From the NCBI RefSeq assembly GCF_019100495.1, contig NZ_JAHRVA010000006.1, positions 9,164 through 73,163 of the forward strand: a stretch of DNA of 64,000 nucleotides. Reading direction: 5' to 3'. The stretch is from Falsochrobactrum tianjinense (GTDB taxonomy: Bacteria > Pseudomonadota > Alphaproteobacteria > Rhizobiales > Rhizobiaceae). This document shows, piece by piece, positions 31,202-40,820 of this stretch. The notes below the pieces were generated by a model, which made no database searches, was not told the origin of the DNA, and saw nothing but the letters and a program-made list of their open reading frames with translations. The translations under genes were made by a program, and so were the position numbers. Numbering within the stretch: the stretch's first letter is position 1; each line of letters begins with the position of its first letter.

Positions 31202-31804
31202 ATGAGAACGTGTCGCCCGCGCATCACAAAAACCGTAGCCTCCACCCTGATTGCTACGCTTTTTGCGGGCTGCGGCACAACCACGCCGCTCGATACATTC
31301 AACCTATCCGCGCCGCAGCTTGCTGTGAGCGCCCCCAATCGTAAGAATATCCAGTTGCTCGTGCCAACGCCCACGGCACTCAAGGCGCTCGATAGCGAGA
31401 ATATCGTGGTAAGCTCGTCGCCGGGTTCTATCGAATATCTCAAAGGCGCCCAATGGGGCGACCGGTTGACCAATATTGTCCAGGCGCGCCTTGTGCAGAC
31501 TTATGAAAACACCGGCTTATTCGGCGGCATCGGGCGCCCGGGCGACGGTTTGGCAATCAACTACCAGATATTGACCGATCTGCGGATGTTCGGCATTCAG
31601 ACCTATAGTTCACCGCGAAGTGCGGTCGTTGAACTGGCCGTCAAGCTAATGAATGACAAGAATGGCGAAGTGCGTGCCACGCGCATATTCCGCACGGCAA
31701 TTCCAGTCACCGGCACAAGCAACAACGCCTACGTCAAGGCACTGGACGCAGCCTTCGAACGCACTGCGACCGAAATAGTGAACTGGACGATATCGTCACT
31801 TTAA
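31202..31804 (+). CDS. ABC-type transport auxiliary lipoprotein (PqiC/DUF330-like)
   Basis: About 200 residues. A signal with the lipobox LFAGC gives Cys near residue 23. A single domain follows with SSPGSIEYLKGAQWGDRLTNI, typical of the auxiliary lipoproteins paired with MCE-type transporters. It probably sits on the outer membrane inner face as receiver or partner for MlaD. The start ATG 31202 gives a standard-length signal; a TTG at 31175 overlapping the mlaD stop is the alternative. A two-way terminator follows about 75 bases downstream. Confidence 0.85.
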   Translation: MRTCRPRITKTVASTLIATLFAGCGTTTPLDTFNLSAPQLAVSAPNRKNIQLLVPTPTALKALDSENIVVSSSPGSIEYLKGAQWGDRLTNIVQARLVQTYENTGLFGGIGRPGDGLAINYQILTDLRMFGIQTYSSPRSAVVELAVKLMNDKNGEVRATRIFRTAIPVTGTSNNAYVKALDAAFERTATEIVNWTISSL

Positions 31805-31879
31805 TAAAGCGCGCCACGAGAAAACCTGTAGCTGTTTTCAGTAGACCTTGCGCACAAATCTTATTTGATTGAGACAAAT

Positions 31880-31907
31880 AAAAACGCGGCCCGAGAGCCG
31901 CGTTTTT
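31880..31907. terminator. Bidirectional intrinsic terminator
   Basis: Arms AAAAACGCGGC and GCCGCGTTTTT around the loop CCGAGA. It lies between the convergent lipid-transport operon (+) and the giant coiled-coil gene (-). Confidence 0.92.
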
Positions 31908-31927
31908 ATTTATTATCGTAATAGTTT

Positions 31928-34900
31928 TTAGCGCAGGCGACCACTTGCGTGGGCAAGCATGGTGTAGACCTTGCCCGTATCCGAAGTCAGATAGGTTTGC
32001 GTCACCATATTGTCGCGGTCATTGCGGGCGACATCTTCGAGCAGGCGCTGGAAGTCGTCCATGTACCGATCAACCGCGCGCCGGAACTCTCCATCCGACT
32101 GGTATTTGCGCTTGATGTCGTCAAAGGTCTGCTGTCCCTTGAGCGTGTAGAGGCGACGTGTGAAGACATTGCGCTCGCCGCGGCGATAGCGGTCCCACAA
32201 TTCCACCGATGCTTCGTGATCGATGGCGCGAGCAATATCGACCGAAAGCGAGTTGAGAGATTCAACGACATGCCTTGGCGAACGTGGAGCCGCGCTTGGC
32301 TGCGCCGATGGCTGCATGGTTTCATCGTCTTCGCGCGAAGCACGGGCCAGAAGATCCGATACCCATCCACGCGGCTTCTCGCTAGCGGACGCAGTTTGTG
32401 TGGCCTGCGGAGCTTCGACAGGGTGCGAAGGCACTGCTGTATCGGCCTGTGACAGGGCGACCGGGGCCTGCACCGGAGCCGGAGCACGACGCGGCGTCTG
32501 CGCGGGGCGGGAAACCGGGCGATCTGCACGGCTTTCGCCCACATCGACCAGACGTCCAGACTTGTTGACGATTTCTGCCAGTTCCTTAAGCGCGTTGATC
32601 TGCTCGCTCACCGCCTTGCGCATCGCGCTTGTGGTTTCCTTCGCTTCCGCTGGCATATCCAATACGCCGCGCTTAAGTTCGCCGCGAGTGCTATCCAGCT
32701 CGGTGCGAATTTCGCTTGCCGTGCGACGGATATCGTCGGTTGCGGCGGAGAACTTCTGCGATGCCTGTTCAACAATGTCCGATACGCTTTCGCGCATCTT
32801 TTCCGCTGAAGCACGGGTCTGGCCTTCAGCTCGTTGGAAAGCGGAAGTAACAACCGATTCAAAGGACCGCATAAGCTTTTCGACGCTTTCGGACTTCTCA
32901 ACGAGCCCCGAAGCAAGCTTGTCCAGTGCCTGATGCCGATCTTCCAATGTGCCTGCAAGACCGTTCTGTGCTGAACCGATCATGTCGGATGCCGTTGAAA
33001 GCACCTTACCATGCTCTTCGAAGCGTTCGGCAATGTCGGCGATCTGCGACAAAGTGCTGTCGGAAAGCGCGCGTAACGTGCCGATATTACCATCAATAAG
33101 GCCGGTCGAAGCCTGGAACATCTGTGCGGCGCGATTGGCGTTTTCCACAAAGCTTGAGGTGGTTTCGACCAGACGCCCATCGATATCCGTCAGATTACGC
33201 GCTGCCGCATCGATCAGCTTGCCCAACTCGCCATTCGAGGCGGAGAGGCGGTCGATCAATTCGCTTACATTGTCCGACAAGCCGGACTTGGCCTGCTGAA
33301 CGGCTGCGATGGTTTCCGCGGTCCGACTCGCTAAGGCATTGACCAAAGCCGCATTTTCCGCACGCAGGCGATCTGTCGCCGCGTGGGTCGCTTCTTCAAG
33401 CTGCTGTGCCAGACCGCGTCCGCTGTCGGCAAGACGCTGCACAAGCGGTTCGGCGGTATCGTTGAGAATCTGCGTGATTTCCTGCGAGCGCGCAGCAAGA
33501 ACAGTATTGAGTTCCCGCGTGCGTTCTTCGAGCGTGACCGCTGTGGTGTCAGTGACCTGCGCGATGCGCGCTTCGACGGAGCCCAGCTCCATCGTAATCC
33601 GCGAGCCGATATCACCAAGGCGGGTGGCGATGGCATCCGCGCGTTCGGTGAGGCGAGCCTCGGTGCCCGACAGGTTTTCGGTAACGCTCGCCGAGAAGGC
33701 TTCGCTGTGACCGGCAAGTGTCTGGCTGGTCTTGGAGGCTGTTTCGGCAATGCGCGCTTCGATTGCACCCAATTCGCCGGTAAGCCGGCTTTCGATAGCT
33801 TCAAGACCGCCTGCAATGGCGCTTGCGCGTTCATTCAAGCGGCTTTCTGTACCAGCGAGATTGTCCGCAACACTGGCGGAAAATGCCTCGCTCTGGCCCG
33901 CAAGGGTAGCACTCGTCTTGGAGGCCGTATCCGCAATGCTGGTTTCAATGGCGACCAGACGGTCGGCAATGGCATTTGCATGTTCACCCAGACGCTCTTC
34001 CGTGGCGGACAGGTTGCTGATGAGATGGGAACTGAAGGTTTCACCAAAACCGTCAAGTGCCTCGCCAGCCTTTGCCGCTTCGGCGGAAAGGGTGCTGGCC
34101 GCTTCGGTAATTTTTTCGCGCAGCGATCCCGCAACCACTCCTGCGCTCTGCTCAAGGGCGCGGCGAACATTGTCAACGCCGATGGTCAGCGCCTTTTCCA
34201 TCGTCTGCGTACGCTCATCAATGATGCCGGTCTGGCCTTCAAATGCCTGGCTGATGGTGCTGCTGCTGCTTTCAATTGCTTCGTGCAGATTGGCAGTGCG
34301 CTGCGAAAGAATATCGCCATGGTCCTGTAGAGTCTGGCTCAGGGAAGCGGTGGTTTCAACCAGCGTGGAGCGGATCGTGTCGGCTCGGCTTTCGATTGTC
34401 TGCTCATGCCCGTCAAGAATATTGGCGAGTGCGCTATTATGATCGCTTAAGACCGAGCGCAGGCCGCTCGTGCGTTCCTCTACCCGGCGCACATGATCGC
34501 TGAAAGTGGTCTCGAATGCGTCGCGGCTCGCGCCGATCGTTTCATTGAGAGCTTGCGACCGCTCATCCAGTACGCGCGCCAATGTATCCTGATTATCGGC
34601 AATGAGAGCCTGAAGCGATCTGACCCGTTCATCGAAGGTCTGCGCAAGCATTTCACGATTTTCATTGAAACTATCGCGCAATGCAGTGGTTCGTTCATCC
34701 AGAAGCTGAGAAAGCAGCGCCTGATTTCCGGCAATGACATTATGCAGAGATGCGGCACGCTCTTCCAGCGAACGGGCGTGGTCTGCAAAGGAAGTATCGA
34801 GGCGTGTGGCATTATTCGCCATTTCCTGCTGAAGCGCCGCAGTACGCTCTGCAAGGATGGCGGCATGTTGCTCGGCAACTGAATTAAGTGCCGATGCACT

Positions 34901-36772
34901 GTTGCTGACGGCATTTTCTATGTCACCGGTGCGCGCTGCAAGCGTGTCCGTATGTCCGCGAATGATAGCAGAGACGCGTTCGGATTCCCCTTCGAGCGAG
35001 GAGGCCAGAATGTCACGGCTTTCGGCAAGCTTGCCTGCAAAGGCCGAGGCCTTTTCGTTCAGAACATTCCCTACGCTTTCGCTGATCGATGTTAGGTCGC
35101 TGCCGATTCTGACCTTGGTTTCATCAATCATCTCGCTAAGCGCGGTGCGGCCACCGGAGAAGGTTTCCGCGATCTCGCGGGTGCGGGCAATGAGGTTTTC
35201 ATTGATCTGCCGCGAGCGTGCTTCAAGCGCGGCATTGAGCTTTTCGGTGCTGTTATCGAGCGCATGCGCGCGCGTCTCGAATTCGGAAAGCAGAGAGCGC
35301 CCGCGCTCATCTAGCGTCGTTTCAAGACTGGCCAAGCGTGTATCGAATTCGCTGACCATCGATTGCGTGGCGCCACCGAGAAGAGTGGTGATACCCGTGA
35401 CGCGCTCGTCCAGCGCTGAGCTGACCCGCTCGGAAATATCGCGCGAGTGCTGATCCAGCGTTGCAATGCGCGTATCCAGCTCATTGGCAAAAGCCTCCCC
35501 GGAAGTAGTGATGCGCGAAGCAATGTCTCCGGTACGCTTTTCTATGGCGTCGGCAATCGCGCCACCACTCTCGTTGATGCTGCCGATCAGGCGCTCGCCT
35601 GAATCGCCGAGAAGCGAACTGAGCTGCTGAGACGCGGAAGCAACATTATCGCGTATGATATTGGCCGCGCTCGACAATTCTTCCTTGAGATGTTCATGTG
35701 CACCAGAAATCGAAGAGCGGACACGTTCCGCATGGCTGACGACGGCTTCGCGCTCATTGCCAAGTTCGCTGACAAGCGAACGGATGCGTACTTCATTGTC
35801 GCTATAGGCGCGCTCAAGCTGATTGACTTCTGATTGAACCAGCGTTTCCAATTCAACGGCACGCGCAAGCGTGCGCTCGATGCCTTCATTCATTGCCGCG
35901 ACTTCGCGGCGGACAGCTTGGCTGAGTGTGGAAACGCGATCACCGGCAACTGCTTCAGGTTGGAGAAGCTTTAATGCCGCCTCAGACATGCTACGTGCGG
36001 CAAACTGCATCTCCTGTGCGCGACGAACAAGATGCGCAAAGCCCCAGAACATCACGACTGGCAATGCTACGCCCGCTGCCACACCGATACCGGCTGGCGA
36101 CGTGAAGAACTCTTTGGTTGCCTGCAAGGTGGAGAATACTTCCGGGCTGATCGCCTTGCTGATGGCGATACCGCCTGCGGCCCAAAGTACGCTGATGGCG
36201 GTTGTCGTCCAGTAAAGTCGAGATGATTGCTCGGTGACGCGGCGCGGCGCGGCGGAAAGGGCGCGACCATTGCGGGAATCGTCATTAGCCGGAGTGCGGG
36301 CCGGATTGGCGGATGGCGCCAGCGAAGGCGCGGCTATTGCCGGTTTTGCAACGGCTTCCTGCTGGGTGGCTTTGGATTTATTGGCAGGGGATTTATTGGT
36401 GGGCTTGGCAGAAATACTTTCCGCAGCGGGTGAAACGGATGCTGCAGCATGCACCACAGGAGGAACCGGCGGCGCGGCTGGGCTTGCGATCACAGAAACG
36501 GCTTTGATGACATCGGAACTGGAACTGCTGGTCGCAGGTACTTCCACAGAGGCGGGGCTCGTAGCCTCACTCGTCTTCGTGCTCTGCTCGGCGACCAGTT
36601 CTTCGGCCGCGCGCGAAATCTGCTGCTCCAGATCGTCAACCGAGAATTCGTCGTCAAATGCACTCAGATCCATATCAATATCGAAATCATCGTCGAAATC
36701 GATATTGAGTGCTTTTTCCAACGCTTCTTCGACCTCGTGATCGAGCTTTTGCGCCTTGGATTTGGAAGCCAT
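31928..36772 (-). CDS. Giant coiled-coil membrane protein, probable growth pole ring (GPR/RgsE) homologue
   Basis: A 1,614-residue protein. Residues 1-60 are acidic, 60-186 are disordered and rich in Ala, Pro and Ser. Two probable membrane helices lie at about 187-206 and 226-249. About 1,200 residues of amphipathic helical repeats follow, full of motifs like LDERTTAL and LEERTREL. The C-terminal domain of about 120 residues is compact (SVELWDRYRRGERNVFTRRLYT). This plan fits GPR of Agrobacterium tumefaciens (larger, about 2,100 residues) and RgsE of Sinorhizobium meliloti, which organise polar growth. Automated tools may call it kinesin-like or apolipoprotein-like. The homology is inferred from architecture and order-specific occurrence. 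Confidence 0.72.
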   Translation of the reverse strand: MASKSKAQKLDHEVEEALEKALNIDFDDDFDIDMDLSAFDDEFSVDDLEQQISRAAEELVAEQSTKTSEATSPASVEVPATSSSSSDVIKAVSVIASPAAPPVPPVVHAAASVSPAAESISAKPTNKSPANKSKATQQEAVAKPAIAAPSLAPSANPARTPANDDSRNGRALSAAPRRVTEQSSRLYWTTTAISVLWAAGGIAISKAISPEVFSTLQATKEFFTSPAGIGVAAGVALPVVMFWGFAHLVRRAQEMQFAARSMSEAALKLLQPEAVAGDRVSTLSQAVRREVAAMNEGIERTLARAVELETLVQSEVNQLERAYSDNEVRIRSLVSELGNEREAVVSHAERVRSSISGAHEHLKEELSSAANIIRDNVASASQQLSSLLGDSGERLIGSINESGGAIADAIEKRTGDIASRITTSGEAFANELDTRIATLDQHSRDISERVSSALDERVTGITTLLGGATQSMVSEFDTRLASLETTLDERGRSLLSEFETRAHALDNSTEKLNAALEARSRQINENLIARTREIAETFSGGRTALSEMIDETKVRIGSDLTSISESVGNVLNEKASAFAGKLAESRDILASSLEGESERVSAIIRGHTDTLAARTGDIENAVSNSASALNSVAEQHAAILAERTAALQQEMANNATRLDTSFADHARSLEERAASLHNVIAGNQALLSQLLDERTTALRDSFNENREMLAQTFDERVRSLQALIADNQDTLARVLDERSQALNETIGASRDAFETTFSDHVRRVEERTSGLRSVLSDHNSALANILDGHEQTIESRADTIRSTLVETTASLSQTLQDHGDILSQRTANLHEAIESSSSTISQAFEGQTGIIDERTQTMEKALTIGVDNVRRALEQSAGVVAGSLREKITEAASTLSAEAAKAGEALDGFGETFSSHLISNLSATEERLGEHANAIADRLVAIETSIADTASKTSATLAGQSEAFSASVADNLAGTESRLNERASAIAGGLEAIESRLTGELGAIEARIAETASKTSQTLAGHSEAFSASVTENLSGTEARLTERADAIATRLGDIGSRITMELGSVEARIAQVTDTTAVTLEERTRELNTVLAARSQEITQILNDTAEPLVQRLADSGRGLAQQLEEATHAATDRLRAENAALVNALASRTAETIAAVQQAKSGLSDNVSELIDRLSASNGELGKLIDAAARNLTDIDGRLVETTSSFVENANRAAQMFQASTGLIDGNIGTLRALSDSTLSQIADIAERFEEHGKVLSTASDMIGSAQNGLAGTLEDRHQALDKLASGLVEKSESVEKLMRSFESVVTSAFQRAEGQTRASAEKMRESVSDIVEQASQKFSAATDDIRRTASEIRTELDSTRGELKRGVLDMPAEAKETTSAMRKAVSEQINALKELAEIVNKSGRLVDVGESRADRPVSRPAQTPRRAPAPVQAPVALSQADTAVPSHPVEAPQATQTASASEKPRGWVSDLLARASREDDETMQPSAQPSAAPRSPRHVVESLNSLSVDIARAIDHEASVELWDRYRRGERNVFTRRLYTLKGQQTFDDIKRKYQSDGEFRRAVDRYMDDFQRLLEDVARNDRDNMVTQTYLTSDTGKVYTMLAHASGRLR
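33560..33931 (-). repeat. Tandem 186-bp coding repeat inside the coiled-coil gene
   Basis: Two adjacent 62-residue units beginning DTASKTSATLAG and ETASKTSQTLAG, each continuing SEAFSASV and then a run ending IEARIA or VEARIA. Their starts lie exactly 186 bases apart (33931 and 33745). A degraded third unit follows. This indicates recent tandem duplication within the helical region. Confidence 0.75.
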
Positions 36773-37564
<792 letters not shown>

Positions 37565-37566
37565 CC

Positions 37567-38190
37567 TCAGTGCTGCTTCTCGCGCATCTGTTCCATTTTG
37601 TAGGTAAGCAGCCGTTCAAAACGACTTTCGAAATTGATGGTTTCGACACGATCGAAAAGCTCTTGCGCCCGGTCATGCGCTTTCATCAACTTTGCAGTGA
37701 TGTTGTCGATATCAGCGCGCAGTGCAGCGCAGTCCGTGCGGCTGCGTAAAGCCCGGATCTGCCGTTCCATCTGACTGGCATGGCTGCGAGCGATAACGAT
37801 ATGACTCTCCTCGTGGCGCCGAATATCACGCAACAGCGTATCCCACACTAACGCCAGTTCGGATGAAGCTTTGCGGCGTTGTTTCCAGCGCGGCAACATG
37901 ACCTTGGCATGAATATTCACATAAACGTCCTGTACCTTGCAGGCGATATTGCCCGTAGCACGTCCGTAGCGAACCTTCGCATCGAAACGGATTTCCGCTG
38001 CGCCAGGATGGTGTTGACCAGTCTTTTTGAGAAAAGGACCGCTGCCCGACAATGCCTTGTCGAGATCAGCCGCCGTCTTTCCGTTGATATCATAATAGCT
38101 TACAGTGCGGAAAATAGATGCCGCTTCGGCTTGAGGCGCTACAAAAATCAAAGCGAGGCCAAAAGCCAGAACCCGTTTCCTTAAAGACAT
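37567..38190 (-). CDS. Secreted DUF922-family putative zinc protease
   Basis: A 207-residue protein with a signal peptide (core VLAFGLALIFVAPQAEA). The domain runs from about residue 25 to 200. The zinc-protease-type motif HEESH (HExxH) occupies residues 126-130, with cysteines at about 84 and 153 that could pair. DUF922 members are predicted metallopeptidases of unknown target. The start is ATG 38190 with AGAGG nine bases upstream; longer readings lack a signal peptide. It is expected in the periplasm and diverges from folP. Confidence 0.8.
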   Translation of the reverse strand: MSLRKRVLAFGLALIFVAPQAEAASIFRTVSYYDINGKTAADLDKALSGSGPFLKKTGQHHPGAAEIRFDAKVRYGRATGNIACKVQDVYVNIHAKVMLPRWKQRRKASSELALVWDTLLRDIRRHEESHIVIARSHASQMERQIRALRSRTDCAALRADIDNITAKLMKAHDRAQELFDRVETINFESRFERLLTYKMEQMREKQH

Positions 38191-38350
38191 GTTCCGGGAC
38201 CTCTTCATAAAATCAGAAAGAAACTCATAAATCATCCATGTGCAACATGGCATGCATTCGTCAAGAGAACTATAACAACAGCTTGGACGATGATATTGCG
38301 CGTGCCAATCCGTATTCCGCCTGGCATGAAAACAACCGGAATTTCCTGCA

Positions 38351-39226
38351 ATGATGAAACAATGGCAACTCGCCCATGGTCGTAGTCTTCCACTGGGCGA
38401 AAAATCCGTAATTATGGGCATCCTGAATGTAACACCTGATTCTTTTTCCGATGGCGGGCGTTACACCACGCTGGATAAGGCATTGGCGCTTGCGGAAAAA
38501 ATGCTCGAAGAGGGTGCCACAATCATTGATGTCGGCGGCGAATCGACTCGTCCGGGTGGCGCATCGGTCGATGCTGAAACGGAGACAGCGCGAGTGGTTC
38601 CGGTTATTGCGGCATTGACAGAACGTTTCGATTGCCTCGTTTCGGTCGATACTTATCGCGTATCGACTGCTCGGCTTGCAGTGAAGGCGGGCGCCCATAT
38701 CGTCAACGATGTGTGGGGACTGCAAAAAGAGCCGGAAATAGCACAGGTTGCCAAGGACAGCGGCGCAGGATTGGTCATCATGCATACCAGCCGCGACCGC
38801 GCGGTCAATCCCGATGTTATCGCGGATCAGTCCGCCTTTCTCGATATCTCGCTGCAAATCGCCCAAAAATCGGGGATCGAAACGTCGCACATCGTGCTTG
38901 ATCCCGGTTTTGGCTTCGGCAAGGAGGCAAAGGAAAATGTCGGATTGATGGCGCGGCTGGAGGAACTCCAGCGCTTCGGCTATCCGCTGCTTGTCGGAAC
39001 ATCGCGCAAGCGTTTTATCGGTGCTATAACGGGGCAGAGTGAGCCTTTGATGCGCGATATCGGCACGGCTGCGACGTCTGTGGCGATGCGGCTGGCAGGT
39101 GCCGACATTTTCCGGGTTCACAATGTCGCTTTTAATAGGGATGCTCTTGCCGTTGCGGATGCTATCTTGCAGAGCAAAGCAGATACAGAACAGGAAACAA
39201 GGCCGTGTACACAATCCGCATCATGA
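38351..39226 (+). CDS. folP: Dihydropteroate synthase
   Basis: Joins p-aminobenzoate to the pterin pyrophosphate in folate synthesis; the sulfonamide target. The 291-residue barrel carries GILNVTPDSFSDGG, DVGGESTRPG, SVDTYR and DPGFGFGK, and a C-terminal TSRKRFI block. It begins ATGATG at 38351. It overlaps folB by 22 bases, and folB overlaps folK, giving a compact folP-folB-folK operon with three consecutive or branch-related folate steps. Confidence 0.95.
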   Translation: MMKQWQLAHGRSLPLGEKSVIMGILNVTPDSFSDGGRYTTLDKALALAEKMLEEGATIIDVGGESTRPGGASVDAETETARVVPVIAALTERFDCLVSVDTYRVSTARLAVKAGAHIVNDVWGLQKEPEIAQVAKDSGAGLVIMHTSRDRAVNPDVIADQSAFLDISLQIAQKSGIETSHIVLDPGFGFGKEAKENVGLMARLEELQRFGYPLLVGTSRKRFIGAITGQSEPLMRDIGTAATSVAMRLAGADIFRVHNVAFNRDALAVADAILQSKADTEQETRPCTQSAS

Positions 39227-39564
39227 ATTGCGCCTTCTTCGCGCATCACGGCGTCTTCGATGAAGAGCACAAACTCGGTCAGCGTTTTTATGTCGATGCG
39301 GTACTAGATGTCGATCCGGGCAATTCCTTGGAAAATGATGATATCGAAGGCACAGTCCATTACGGCATCGCTTTTACCGTTATTCAAGACATCGTCACTG
39401 GCCGCCAGCGCTATCTGATCGAAACGCTGGCGCTTGATGTCGGGCGGGCACTGGTCGAGCGCTTCCCCCAGATCAAGCGCGCCGAAATCACCATCCGCAA
39501 ACCCAATGCGCCAGTGCCGGGCGTGCTCGATCATGTTGAAGTCACGGTGGTATATCCACGTTGA
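39205..39564 (+). CDS. folB: Dihydroneopterin aldolase
   Basis: Cleaves dihydroneopterin to the pterin used by FolK. The 119-residue protein has the family N-terminus NCAFFAHHGVFDEE, the catalytic Glu-containing block, and the IRKPNAPVPG segment. The start is GTG 39205, inside folP; ATG 39223 would drop six residues and begin at MNCAFF. The TGA stop overlaps the folK ATG. Confidence 0.93.
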   Translation: MYTIRIMNCAFFAHHGVFDEEHKLGQRFYVDAVLDVDPGNSLENDDIEGTVHYGIAFTVIQDIVTGRQRYLIETLALDVGRALVERFPQIKRAEITIRKPNAPVPGVLDHVEVTVVYPR

Positions 39565-40100
39565 TGAGTGCCAAATTACCTTTTAGCGCCTGGCTTGGTC
39601 TCGGCGGTAATCTCGACGATCCGATGGCATCCATGGCGCGCGCATTGCGATCGCTTGATGCGCGTGGGGATACACGCGTAATTTCGGTTTCTCCGGTTTA
39701 CCGCACGCCCCCATGGGGCAAGACGGATCAGGCATGGTTTCGTAATGCATGCGCTGAAATTCAAACCACGCTGGAACCGTTGGCGTTGATCGAGACATGC
39801 CTTGAAATCGAACGCACGCTCAAACGTGTGCGGCTGGAGCGTTGGGGACCGCGCATCATCGATATCGATATTCTGGCTATGCAAGACGAAGCGGGCAGGG
39901 CGGTCGTAATCGATGAAACATCGCTTATCCTGCCGCATCCGCGCATTCAGGAGCGCGCTTTTGTGCTGGTGCCACTCAACGATATCGCGCCGGACCTCCA
40001 TATTGCAGGCAAAAGCGTTGCGGAATGGACGACGGATTGCGAGCAGTCGGGAATAGAAAAAGCCCGCACGAATGCGGGATGGTGGCTGGAGCAGCTATAA
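39564..40100 (+). CDS. folK: Hydroxymethyl-dihydropterin pyrophosphokinase
   Basis: Transfers pyrophosphate from ATP to 6-hydroxymethyl-dihydropterin, making the FolP substrate. The 178-residue protein carries GLGGNLDDP, PPWGKTDQAWF and the signature RWGPRIIDIDIL. The ATG at 39564 overlaps the folB TGA; a TTG one codon earlier is less likely. Its stop is two bases from the stop of the convergent secreted protein gene, and no terminator is visible. Confidence 0.94.
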   Translation: MSAKLPFSAWLGLGGNLDDPMASMARALRSLDARGDTRVISVSPVYRTPPWGKTDQAWFRNACAEIQTTLEPLALIETCLEIERTLKRVRLERWGPRIIDIDILAMQDEAGRAVVIDETSLILPHPRIQERAFVLVPLNDIAPDLHIAGKSVAEWTTDCEQSGIEKARTNAGWWLEQL

Positions 40101-40102
40101 CT

Positions 40103-40636
40103 CTAATTCTTGGCGATACTGCCGACGGCTACATTGTCGATCCGCTTGAGACTCATGCCGATTACCGGAATAAGGTTCTCTTCCACGCGAACCGATACGG
40201 TGACATTCATCGTGTTCCTGTCGGCCACGCGTGCCAACATGGCGCCGTTGAGTTCTTTGCGGTTAAGGCCGAGAATGACCTTGTTTCCGCTCACTGAGCC
40301 CGATGTCACATTCAGCCCTTTGCCTTCGGCGCCATCATTGAACTTGCCGGAATAGCTGGAGCCGACACGGGTCACGGTGGCCTTCATCGGCTGAGAGAAA
40401 ACGCCGACCCGGCAGGAGCCATCAAGCGTCATGCCCACCGCCTCGTCGGGCGTGGAGCCTTCAAGTGTGCAGACGAATTTCGTACCCTTATATTTTCCGG
40501 CGACAATCTCGCCGGGGCCGGTCCATTGGCCCTCGATCGACTGAAAGAACTTTTCATCCCTGTCCGCCGCCACGGCAGGCGCAGCCAGAAGCGATGCAGG
40601 CAGCAGCGTGAGGCAGGCAACGATGTGTTTTTTCAT
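40103..40636 (-). CDS. Secreted protein of unknown function
   Basis: A 177-residue protein, not recognised as a named family. A signal peptide (KKHIVACLTLLPASLLAAP) with likely cleavage after AVA gives a mature beta-rich domain of about 150 residues. Its start resembles small lipocalin-like secreted proteins (FQSIEGQWTGPGEIV). A single Cys pair (Cys near 56 and 75) could form a disulfide. It is probably periplasmic. It is convergent with folK and has its own promoter in the 184-base gap 40637-40820, where nothing else is seen. Confidence 0.7.
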   Translation of the reverse strand: MKKHIVACLTLLPASLLAAPAVAADRDEKFFQSIEGQWTGPGEIVAGKYKGTKFVCTLEGSTPDEAVGMTLDGSCRVGVFSQPMKATVTRVGSSYSGKFNDGAEGKGLNVTSGSVSGNKVILGLNRKELNGAMLARVADRNTMNVTVSVRVEENLIPVIGMSLKRIDNVAVGSIAKN

Positions 40637-40820
40637 GTTCAGCTCTGTCCGGAATTCCGACCCGTAGGTGGATTTCTAATGATTGTCATCCAGTATAATT
40701 CGACGATGCAGGGCCTAGAGTGTTCTACCCTATCATGTCCTTCTATAATCGTAGCGAATGGTTAACGCTTGGTTTGCGCGCCGATTAAAGTCATCAGGAT
40801 TTGCATAGAGCAAGTAGCAT

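Noticed and set aside
31928-36772. Kinesin-like or apolipoprotein-like protein
   Set aside because: These labels come from generic coiled-coil similarity; no motor or lipid-carrier domain is visible.
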